64,000 nt of DNA from Stutzerimonas stutzeri (lineage in GTDB: Bacteria > Pseudomonadota > Gammaproteobacteria > Pseudomonadales > Pseudomonadaceae), in the NCBI RefSeq assembly GCF_024448715.1, contig NZ_JAMOHZ010000007.1, positions 62,001 through 126,000 on the forward strand. The letters run 5' to 3'. The position numbers were made by a program, and so were the translations under genes. The notes beneath the pieces were generated by a model. It saw only the letters and a program-made list of their open reading frames with translations. It was not told the origin of the DNA and searched no databases. Below are positions 57,272 to 64,000 of this stretch, piece after piece. Numbering within the stretch: position 1 is the stretch's first letter; every line of letters starts with the position of its first letter.

Positions 57272-58945
57272 ATGCCCCTGCAACTGTCCTTCGGCGAGGC
57301 TACCGCCACCGGGCCGCGCGACGAAAATCAGGATGCCCTACGCATCGTCACGCCGACACCGGGGCTTGCCGCCAGTAAAGGTGCGTTGTTCGCCATCGCC
57401 GATGGGGTCAGCCAATGCGCGGACGGCGGACTGGCGGCACGGGCCACGTTGCAGGCGCTGGCTACCGACTACTACGCCACTCCGGAAACCTGGACCGTGG
57501 CGCAGTCGCTCGACCGCCTGCTTGTCGCGCACAACCGCTGGTTGCAGGCCAACGGTAACGGGCAACCGTTGCTGACCACCTTGACGGCGCTGGTGTTGCG
57601 CGGACGCCGCTTCACCCTTGCCCATGTTGGTGATTGCCGGGCTTACCGCTGGCACGGCGGAAATCTGCAGCGGCTGAGCGAAGACCACGTATGGGACCAG
57701 CCAAACATGCAGCACGTGCTCAAACGTGCCATGGGGCTGGATCAGCATCTGGTAGTGGATTATCTGGATGGTGAGCTGCATCTCGGCGAATGCTTTCTGC
57801 TGCTCAGTGATGGTGTCTGGGCGAGCATCACCGAAGGCGATATCCAGAATGTACTCCGCGACCAGGCGGATCTTTCCAGCGCCGCGCAAACCTTGGTTAA
57901 TCTCGCCCATCAGACCGGCAGCCAGGATAACGCCAGCGCCTTGTTGCTACGCGTCGAGGAGCTACCCGACGCAGCACTGGCCGACTCTCTCGCGCAACTG
58001 AGCGACTGGCCGCTACCGCCCAAGCTGCGCCCAGGACAGGCGTTCGAGGGCTGGATTGTCGATGCGTTGCTGGCCGAGTCGCGGCAATCGCTGATCTACC
58101 GGGTCAGCGACCAACAGGGCCAGCCCTGGCTGTTAAAGACGCTGCCATCCAGCCGGCATGACGAACCCGAAGCCGGCCCGGCATTGCTTCAGGAAGAATG
58201 GTTCCTGCGCCGGGTCGCCGGCAAACATTTCCCGGAAACCCATGGTTTGCCGCAGCGCCAGCATCTGTACTACGTGCAGCGCGAATACAGCGGCGCAACC
58301 CTCGCCCAGCACTTCCTTCAGCGGGGGCCGATGGAGCTGCCCGACTGGCGGCAACTGGCGCCGCGCCTGGTCCGCGCGCTGGGCATGCTGCATCGGCGCA
58401 ACATCCTGCATCGCGATATAAAACCGGAGAACTTGCACTTGGGCGACGACGGCGAGCTACGCCTGCTGGACTTCGGTCTGGCGCACTGCCCCGGTCTGTC
58501 GCAGGATCAACCGCACAGCCTGCCGGGCACCCCGAGCTATCTGGCGCCGGAAGCGTTTACCGGCGCACAGCCAAGTCGCGAGCAGGATCTGTACGCGGCG
58601 GGCGTTACGCTCTATTACCTGCTCACCGGGCATTACCCCTACGGTGAAGTGGAAGCCTTCCAGCGTCCGCGCTTTGGCACCCCGGCGCCAGCCAGCCGCT
58701 ATCGCCCCGACCTGCCGGTGTGGCTGGATGAGATGCTCAAGCGCGCCGTTGCGGTTGAACCGAAGCAGCGATTCGAGACGGCCGAAGAGTGGTTGCTGAC
58801 CCTGGAACAGGGTGAGCGGTTGGCCGCCAGTACATCGATGCGGCCGCTGCTCGAGCGTGAACCCTTGAAGGTCTGGCGAACCCTGGCATTGATATCGCTG
58901 CTGCTAAACCTGGGACTTCTGGTCTGGCTGGGCAAAGGGGCCTAG
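57272..58945 (+). CDS. Fused PP2C-type phosphatase / Ser-Thr protein kinase
   Basis: 557 residues from the ATG at 57272 (GGAG 8 bases upstream); a start at 57221 is not supported by homology. PP2C domain about 1-235: GPRDENQDA, FAIADGVSQCADGG, AHVGDCRAYRW, LLLSDGVW, QDNASALLL, so metal aspartates are present. Kinase domain about 255-520: ATP lysine in WLLKTL, HRDIKPEN at 380, DFG at 400, APE in YLAPEAF. C-terminal membrane helix (LALISLLLNLGLLVWL). Both activities look intact. Sits between nasA and the nitrate reductase genes, 94 bases after nasA, in P. aeruginosa as well (recall). Substrate unknown. Confidence 0.93.
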   Translation: MPLQLSFGEATATGPRDENQDALRIVTPTPGLAASKGALFAIADGVSQCADGGLAARATLQALATDYYATPETWTVAQSLDRLLVAHNRWLQANGNGQPLLTTLTALVLRGRRFTLAHVGDCRAYRWHGGNLQRLSEDHVWDQPNMQHVLKRAMGLDQHLVVDYLDGELHLGECFLLLSDGVWASITEGDIQNVLRDQADLSSAAQTLVNLAHQTGSQDNASALLLRVEELPDAALADSLAQLSDWPLPPKLRPGQAFEGWIVDALLAESRQSLIYRVSDQQGQPWLLKTLPSSRHDEPEAGPALLQEEWFLRRVAGKHFPETHGLPQRQHLYYVQREYSGATLAQHFLQRGPMELPDWRQLAPRLVRALGMLHRRNILHRDIKPENLHLGDDGELRLLDFGLAHCPGLSQDQPHSLPGTPSYLAPEAFTGAQPSREQDLYAAGVTLYYLLTGHYPYGEVEAFQRPRFGTPAPASRYRPDLPVWLDEMLKRAVAVEPKQRFETAEEWLLTLEQGERLAASTSMRPLLEREPLKVWRTLALISLLLNLGLLVWLGKGA

Positions 58946-59005
58946 TCGGCTCCGGCGACGCATGCATCGCCAAGTGCAATCCAATGGCGCTGATCTTGGC
59001 CTGCC

Positions 59006-59317
59006 TCAGCGCCGAACGATCAGTCCCTGGCGCGCCACACGAGTCAACTCACGCACGCACTCATCGAGACGTTCGGCAGTCGGCGCCTGGACGACAGCGA
59101 GGTCGAAGCTGTTCGCGGCGAAATGGGCGAGTGACTGGTCGGCGCTGGTGAAGTGGACAAGAAAGGCATGAGGTTTTCCCCAGCGCTTCGGCCAACCGTC
59201 GAGGTATCGCAACAGCGATGGCTGATGATTGCCACCGAGGAGAATTTTCGGATTGCTTCGGACAAACCCGCCGGTGATCGGGGCTAAACGGATAGGGGAG
59301 CGCTGCGGTGCATTCAT
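59006..59317 (-). CDS. Hypothetical protein, methyltransferase-like C-terminus
   Basis: 103 residues, on the strand opposite to the nitrate genes. MNAPQRSPIRLAPITGGFVRSNPKILLGGNHQPSLLRYLDGWPKRWGKPHAF then SFDLAVVQAPTAERLDECVRELTRVARQGLIVRR, which recalls the end of class I methyltransferases (DLxxxx...LxExxRVxxxGG) but has no SAM-binding glycine motif. RBS poor. May be a fragment. Gene call plausible from composition and length only. Confidence 0.5.
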   Translation of the reverse strand: MNAPQRSPIRLAPITGGFVRSNPKILLGGNHQPSLLRYLDGWPKRWGKPHAFLVHFTSADQSLAHFAANSFDLAVVQAPTAERLDECVRELTRVARQGLIVRR

Positions 59318-59608
59318 TCTGGAAATTCCGCCTCAAGAATTCCGCTGGGCAGCGGTGGGAGGCGACACCGAACCAGCGCTTTAGCGGTATTTCGAAGCCT
59401 TCGGCTCCAGGCGCCCCGCAAGTAGCTGACTAAATCGGCGCAAGGGCAAAACAATAGAAAAGCCCGACGGCCATTGTCAACGAAAACATGCTCGGAGCTG
59501 CGTGGCTCTGCACCAGCGATGCGCGAGCCGCATCATATGGGGGCACGAAACGGCCGGAGCGCACTCCTCCCAGGGCTTGAAGTCCATGAATTCCGGCAGG
59601 ATTGGAAT

Positions 59609-59624
59609 TGGCATATCCCCTGCA
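59609..59624 (+). promoter_or_regulatory. Sigma-54 (RpoN) promoter for the nitrate reductase genes
   Basis: TGGCATATCCCCTGCA: GG (59610-59611) and GC (59622-59623) are 10 bases apart. Predicted start near 59635, 12 bases before the first leader hairpin. Same arrangement as at 55715. Confidence 0.8.
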
Positions 59625-59646
59625 AAGCAAACCCAACATAAAGCAC

Positions 59647-59728
59647 GACCTTCAACGGAGAAGGTCAGGCTGCATCAGATACAGGACAAAGGCGTCCTCA
59701 CTGGGTTACCGGTGGGACGCCTTTTTTT
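59647..59728 (+). promoter_or_regulatory. NasT-responsive ANTAR leader RNA with terminator (reductase)
   Basis: P1: GACCTTC (59647-59653), hexaloop AACGGA, GAAGGTC (59660-59666), 7 perfect pairs. P2: AGGAC (59683-59687), hexaloop AAAGGC, GTCCT (59694-59698). A at 1 and G at 4 in both loops. The terminator uses AAAGGCGTCC (59688-59697) paired with 59715-59724 and ends in seven T, so it competes with P2. Spacing between hairpins differs from the first leader (16 versus 8 bases). Confidence 0.87.
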
Positions 59729-59781
59729 GTTGGATTTTCTACAGCCAGGCGTGACCGGCCACTGGCTCGGCGGAGACTCGC

Positions 59782-61056
59782 ATGAAGAAGCTCAAGCTTG
59801 TGATGATAGGCAACGGCATGGCCGGGGTACGTACCTTGGAGGAATTGCTCAGACTCGCCCCCGAGCTCTACGAAATTACCGTTTTCGGTGCCGAACCCCA
59901 TCCCAACTACAATCGAATTCTGCTTTCGCCAGTGCTGGCCGGTGAACAAACCTTCGATGAGATCGTACTCAACGACCTCGACTGGTACGCCAAGCACGAC
60001 ATCCGTTTGATGCTCAATCGCAAGGTGACTCAGATCGATCGGGTCAGGCGTCGAGTCATAGCCGAAGATGGCAGCGAAGCCGAGTACGACCGACTGCTGA
60101 TCGCCACCGGCTCGAGCCCGTTCATCCTGCCGATTCCTGGCAATCAACTGGACGGCGTGATCGGTTACCGCGATATCGCTGACACCCAGGCCATGATGAA
60201 TGCCGCCCGAACCCATAGTCATGCCGTGGTGATCGGCGGAGGCCTGCTTGGGCTGGAAGCGGCCAACGGGCTGAAGCTGCGCGGCATGGACGTCACGGTG
60301 GTGCATCTGGGCGAGTGGCCGATGGAGCGGCAACTCGACAAGACCGCCGGGCGCCTGCTGCAAGGCGCGCTGGAAGCGCGGGGCCTGAGCTTCAGACTGA
60401 AGAAGCAGACGTCCGAGCTGATCGGCAATTATCAGGGCCAGGTAGCCGCCGTGCGCTTTACCGATGGCGAGGTAATTCCAGCTGATCTGGTGGTGATGGC
60501 GGCAGGCATCAGCCCCAACAGCGAACTGGCCGAAGCATGCGGCCTGCCCTGCCGCCGCGGCATTCTGGTGAACGACACGCTGCAAACATTCGATCCGCGA
60601 ATCTATGCCGTCGGCGAATGCGCCAATCACCGAGGCACCGCCTACGGACTGGTCGCGCCGCTATTCGAACAGGCCAAGGTCTGCGCCAACCACCTCGCGA
60701 TGCTCGGCTTCTCGCGCTACCTGGGTTCCGTGACCTCGACGAAGCTTAAGGTGACCGGTATCGATCTGTTTTCTGCCGGCGATTTCATGGGCGGTGAAGG
60801 CACCGAGACCATCACGCTCTCCGACCCAATCAGCGGCGTCTACAAGAAGCTGGTGATCAAAGACGACGTCCTGGTCGGCGCCTGCCTCTATGGCGACACC
60901 GCTGACGGCAGCTGGTACTACAGCCAGGTGCGCGAGAACCAGAACGTCAGCCAGATCCGCGACCACCTGATGTTCGGCGCGGCCGGCTTAGGCATGGCCG
61001 GCTTAGGTGCGGCTGGTCTTGGCGATTCCACGACGCCCCAACCTGTCCATCTGTAG
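59782..61056 (+). CDS. nasB: NAD(P)/FAD-dependent oxidoreductase, NirB-N-terminal-like (probable nitrate reductase electron-transfer subunit)
   Basis: 424 residues. FAD site VMIGNGMAGVRTLEEL (about 7-22), PNYNRILLSPVLAGE, ATGSSPFILPIPG, NAD site AVVIGGGLLGLEAANGL (about 149-165), AVGECANHRG. This equals the flavin half of NADH nitrite reductase NirB but lacks its [2Fe-2S] BFD-like and siroheme domains. Ending GAAGLGMAGLGAAGLGDS is a Gly/Ala repeat. Next to nasC it most likely passes NADH electrons to nitrate reductase (inference). RBS is weak. Confidence 0.8.
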   Translation: MKKLKLVMIGNGMAGVRTLEELLRLAPELYEITVFGAEPHPNYNRILLSPVLAGEQTFDEIVLNDLDWYAKHDIRLMLNRKVTQIDRVRRRVIAEDGSEAEYDRLLIATGSSPFILPIPGNQLDGVIGYRDIADTQAMMNAARTHSHAVVIGGGLLGLEAANGLKLRGMDVTVVHLGEWPMERQLDKTAGRLLQGALEARGLSFRLKKQTSELIGNYQGQVAAVRFTDGEVIPADLVVMAAGISPNSELAEACGLPCRRGILVNDTLQTFDPRIYAVGECANHRGTAYGLVAPLFEQAKVCANHLAMLGFSRYLGSVTSTKLKVTGIDLFSAGDFMGGEGTETITLSDPISGVYKKLVIKDDVLVGACLYGDTADGSWYYSQVRENQNVSQIRDHLMFGAAGLGMAGLGAAGLGDSTTPQPVHL

Positions 61057-61125
61057 ACCCGTTTGCACCCACCACAAACAAACCGCGAGCCGCACCCCGC
61101 TACGCCAATCTGAGGAAACGAAGCC

Positions 61126-63822
61126 ATGCGCCAGACTACCGCTTCAACATGCTGTTACTGCGGCGTCGGTTGTGGCGTGCTGATCGAGCACGACGGCCAG
61201 CGGATCCTCGATGTTGCCGGCGACCCGAATCATCCGGCCAATTTCGGCAAACTGTGTAGCAAGGGCTCGACGCTGCACCTGACCGGAGACCTCGACGCTC
61301 GCGCGCTCTACCCCGAGCTGCGGCTGGGAAAAGGCCTGGCCCGTGCACGCACTGATTGGGACAGCGCATTGGACCACGCCGCCAATGTGTTCGCCGAGAC
61401 CATAGCCGAACACGGCCCCGACAGCGTCGCGTTCTATATCTCCGGCCAGCTGCTGACCGAGGACTATTACGCATTCAACAAGCTCGCCCGCGCGCTGGTC
61501 GGCACAAACAACATCGACTCGAACTCGCGGCTGTGCATGTCGTCAGCCGTGGTCGGTTACAAACGCAGCCTCGGCGCCGACGCCCCACCTTGCAGCTACG
61601 AAGACATTGAACAGAGCGATTGCGTGTTGATCGTCGGCAGCAACATGGCCTATGCCCATCCGGTGCTGTTCCGCCGTCTCGAAGAAGCGAAGGCGAAGCG
61701 TCCCGAGATGAAGATCATCGTCGTCGACCCGCGGCGAACTGATACCTGCGAGCTGTCCGATCTGCACCTGGCGATCCTGCCGGGCACCGATGTCGCGCTG
61801 TTTCACGGCATCCTGCACATCCTTCTTGAAACTGGCCGGATCGATCAGGATTTCATCGACGCCCATACCGAAGGCCTGGGCGAGCTGAAGCAACTCGCGC
61901 GTGACTACAACCCAGCTACGACGGCGAAGCTATGCGGCATCAGCATTGATGAATTGCAGACCTGCGCTCACTTGATCGGTAACGCACCTAGATTTCTCTC
62001 GCTTTGGTGCATGGGCGTAAACCAGTCCACGGCTGGCAGCGCCAAGAACAGTGCGCTGATCAACCTGCACCTGGCGACCGGTCAGATCGGCAAGCCCGGC
62101 GCCGGGCCCTTCTCGCTGACCGGCCAGCCGAACGCCATGGGTGGCCGCGAAACCGGCAGCCTGTCCAATTTGCTGCCCGGCCATCGCGAAGCCGGTAACG
62201 CGCAGCATCGCGCCGAAGTCGCCGCATATTGGGGTGTCGAGCAGTTGCCAACAGCGCCGGGCCTGTCGGCCATCGAGCTGTTCGAGGCGGTGCGCAGCGG
62301 CAAGGTGAAAGCGCTGTGGATCGCCTGCACCAATCCGGCGCAATCGATGCCGGATCAACAAAAAATCCACGAAGCGCTGGCGGCCTGCCCTTTCGTGGTG
62401 GTTCAGGAAGCCTTCTTCACCACCGAGACCTGCCGCTACGCCGACCTGCTGTTGCCTGCCGCCAGCTGGGGCGAAAAGGAAGGCACGGTGACCAATTCCG
62501 AGCGCCGCGTCAGCCATGTGCGGCGCGCCATTCCCGCGCCCGGCGAGGCGCGTGCCGACTGGTCGATCACCTGCGATTTCGCGCGACGGCTCGAGCGGCA
62601 TCTACGACCCGGCCAATCCAGTCTGTTTGCCTTCAAATCTCCGGCGGCGTTGTTCGACGAATACAAGTTACTCACTCGTGACCGCGACTTGGACCTGTCC
62701 GGCCTCAGCCACGCGCTGATCGATCAGATCGGCCCGCAGCAGTGGCCGTTCCCTGCCGGCAGTCACACGGGCACAGCGCGGCTCTACGGCAATGGTGTAT
62801 TCCCTACCGAAAGCGGCCGCGCGCGCTTTCTTGCCGAGCAGTACCAGCCACCGAAGGAGCAACACGACGCAGGTTTTCCGCTGATTCTGAACACCGGACG
62901 CCTGCGCGATCACTGGCATGGCATGAGCCGCACCGGCACAGCGACGCGTCTATTCGGCCATGTAGAAGAAGCCTTGTTGAGCATGAACGCCGACGACATG
63001 CGCCGCCGTAACCTGTTCGACGGCCAGTTGGTGAAAGTCCGCAGCCGCCGTGGCGAACTGGTACTGCCGGTAAGCAGCGATGACTGCCTACGGCCCAGCC
63101 AGGCGTTCATCCCGATGCATTGGGGTGATCGCTTCCTCAAGGGACTTGGCGTGAATCTGTTGTCCCTGCCCGCCTTCGACCCGTTGTCCAAGCAGCCCGA
63201 GCTCAAGCACACCGGTATCGAAGTGGAGAAGGCCGAGCTGCCCTGGCAATTCTTCGCGCTGATCGAAGGCTCGGTGCAAAAGCATTTCGAGGCCCTGCGC
63301 CCGAAATTCGACGGCTTCGCCTATGCCAGCTTCAGCCTGACTGGCCGCGACCGCCCGGCACTGGTCATCCGCGCCGCCTGCCACGAAGCACCAAGCGCGA
63401 AGCAATTGGCAGAGCTTGAGCAGTTGCTGGGGCTGGATGAGGGCCCGGTACTGGTCTATGACGATCCACGCCGCGGCGTGGGCAAGCGTGTGCGCATCGA
63501 GGATGGTCGCATCGTCGCCCTCAGTCTCTCCGGGGAAACCGCCGCGCGTCACTGGCTGAAGCAACTCTGGCAGGACGGCAAGGCTGACCAGACACTGCGC
63601 CGCTGGCTGCTGGCACCGCTGAGCACACCGCCCGGTAGCGAAGTGCGCGCGGCCAAGATCCTCTGCAACTGCATGAATGTCAGCCAGGACGCAATTTGCA
63701 CGGGGATCGAGCGCGGTCTGGATCTGGATGGTTTGAAACGCGAGCTGGGCTGCGGCACGAGCTGCGGCTCCTGTGTACCGGAAATTAAGCGGCTACTGGT
63801 GAAGCAACCCGCGGTGGCTTAA
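61126..63822 (+). CDS. nasC: Assimilatory nitrate reductase, molybdenum catalytic subunit
   Basis: 898 residues. N-terminal [4Fe-4S] site Cys9, 12, 16, 44 (CCYCGVGC; KLCSKGS), bis-MGD domains with SNSRLCMSSAVVGYKRSLGAD (about 129-149; the molybdenum Cys ligand is likely in RLCMSS), GQPNAMGGRETGSLSNLLPGHR, and GRLRDHWHGMSRTG near 595. C-terminal [2Fe-2S] BFD domain: CNCMNVSQDA...CGTSCGSC (about 845-885). Reduces nitrate to nitrite in the cytoplasm. RBS TGAGGAAACG. Cofactor from moeA, moaB and mobA products. Confidence 0.96.
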   Translation: MRQTTASTCCYCGVGCGVLIEHDGQRILDVAGDPNHPANFGKLCSKGSTLHLTGDLDARALYPELRLGKGLARARTDWDSALDHAANVFAETIAEHGPDSVAFYISGQLLTEDYYAFNKLARALVGTNNIDSNSRLCMSSAVVGYKRSLGADAPPCSYEDIEQSDCVLIVGSNMAYAHPVLFRRLEEAKAKRPEMKIIVVDPRRTDTCELSDLHLAILPGTDVALFHGILHILLETGRIDQDFIDAHTEGLGELKQLARDYNPATTAKLCGISIDELQTCAHLIGNAPRFLSLWCMGVNQSTAGSAKNSALINLHLATGQIGKPGAGPFSLTGQPNAMGGRETGSLSNLLPGHREAGNAQHRAEVAAYWGVEQLPTAPGLSAIELFEAVRSGKVKALWIACTNPAQSMPDQQKIHEALAACPFVVVQEAFFTTETCRYADLLLPAASWGEKEGTVTNSERRVSHVRRAIPAPGEARADWSITCDFARRLERHLRPGQSSLFAFKSPAALFDEYKLLTRDRDLDLSGLSHALIDQIGPQQWPFPAGSHTGTARLYGNGVFPTESGRARFLAEQYQPPKEQHDAGFPLILNTGRLRDHWHGMSRTGTATRLFGHVEEALLSMNADDMRRRNLFDGQLVKVRSRRGELVLPVSSDDCLRPSQAFIPMHWGDRFLKGLGVNLLSLPAFDPLSKQPELKHTGIEVEKAELPWQFFALIEGSVQKHFEALRPKFDGFAYASFSLTGRDRPALVIRAACHEAPSAKQLAELEQLLGLDEGPVLVYDDPRRGVGKRVRIEDGRIVALSLSGETAARHWLKQLWQDGKADQTLRRWLLAPLSTPPGSEVRAAKILCNCMNVSQDAICTGIERGLDLDGLKRELGCGTSCGSCVPEIKRLLVKQPAVA

Positions 63823-63894
63823 GCGACGCGACGACTGAACATGCGATGCACAACGCATCGCCGAGATGATCACAGCAGCATGAGAGGTGAAAAC

Positions 63895-64000
63895 ATGAGC
63901 GCAAAAGTCTGGCTGGTTGGCGCAGGTCCTGGTGACCCGGAACTGCTGACGCTCAAGGCGGTGCGGGCCATGGGCGAGGCACAGGTGGTGCTGATCGACG
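63895..64000 (+). CDS. cobA: Uroporphyrinogen-III C-methyltransferase (partial, N-terminus only)
   Basis: First 35 codons before the window end: [20 protein letters not shown] then [15 protein letters not shown], the SUMT start with the [12 protein letters not shown]-binding motif. Makes precorrin-2, the precursor of siroheme needed by nitrite and sulfite reductases, which explains its place behind nasC. RBS AGAGGTGAAAAC. Confidence 0.93.
   Translation, partial: MSAKVWLVGAGPGDPELLTLKAVRAMGEAQVVLID

Larger units (their letters stand above)
59318..59781. promoter_or_regulatory. Intergenic control region of the nitrate reductase genes
   Basis: 464 bases with no gene. It carries the sigma-54 promoter at 59609-59624 and the ANTAR leader at 59647-59728; about 290 bases upstream could host NtrC sites. 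A half match TGCACCAGCGATGCGC near 59513 is the best candidate, weak. Confidence 0.75.

Noticed and set aside
59505..59535. NtrC enhancer site upstream of the reductase promoter
   Set aside because: Only one half (TGCACC) matches; the other half is too divergent to call.

Overview
The window reads as chromosomal DNA of a Pseudomonas-type gammaproteobacterium, most likely the Stutzerimonas (P. stutzeri) group. The protein sequences are Pseudomonas-like, and blocks keep orders I recall from P. aeruginosa: thrS-infC-rpmI-rplT-pheST-ihfA-merR; moeA-moaB-mobA; DUF883-yqjE-yqjK-dgt; dacB-rlmKL-rmf-pyrD-DUF2835; gdhB; and nasS-nasT-nasA-kinase-nasC-cobA. The assignment is by recall, not by a search.

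Layout. Positions 1-4.1 kb hold a type I restriction-modification locus on the minus strand (hsdR then a truncated hsdM) that abuts tRNA-Pro(GGG); hsdR carries a one-base frameshift. Positions 4.3-11.7 kb hold the translation operon, with infC probably starting at AUU. Positions 12-19.5 kb hold an FAD amine oxidase, an uncharacterised pair of an exported C39-like lipoprotein and a small hydrophobic partner, an I78-type inhibitor lipoprotein, an acyltransferase, molybdopterin genes (moeA, moaB, mobA), tRNA-Val and tRNA-Pro(CGG). Positions 19.7-33.1 kb hold a glutaredoxin-like protein, an OprD-family porin, a small membrane-stress cluster, dgt, a FUSC-like membrane protein, yggL, dacB, rlmKL, rmf, pyrD and two conserved hypotheticals. 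Positions 33.2-38.1 kb are the giant NAD-glutamate dehydrogenase.

Positions 38.4-45.4 kb hold a TRAP transporter (dctP-dctQ-dctM), a LysR regulator and divergent pxpABC. Together they look like a module for uptake and ATP-dependent opening of 5-oxoproline to glutamate, which gdhB could then deaminate. A 240-bp MITE-like element with 18-bp perfect inverted termini flanked by TA lies directly behind pxpC. Positions 45.9-52.6 kb are a tightly coupled MoxR-DUF58-DUF4381-VWA-VWA/TPR-BatD operon.

Positions 52.9-64 kb are a nitrate assimilation locus: the sensor NasS and the ANTAR antiterminator NasT, a 56-residue membrane ORF, a thioesterase, the nitrate transporter, a fused PP2C phosphatase/Ser-Thr kinase, a NirB-N-terminal-like FAD reductase, the molybdenum nitrate reductase and the start of cobA. 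Both the transporter and the reductase genes are preceded by a sigma-54 promoter followed at once by a two-hexaloop ANTAR RNA motif that overlaps a strong terminator. This is the clearest regulatory circuit here. No nirBD genes lie in the cluster. The molybdenum cofactor genes in the same window could supply the nitrate reductase.

No CRISPR array, rRNA, prophage or complete insertion sequence was seen. I found no wholly unprecedented system. The best candidates for new biology are the C39-like/PA2779 pair, the PP2C-kinase inside the nitrate locus, the small ORFs and the MITE-like element.
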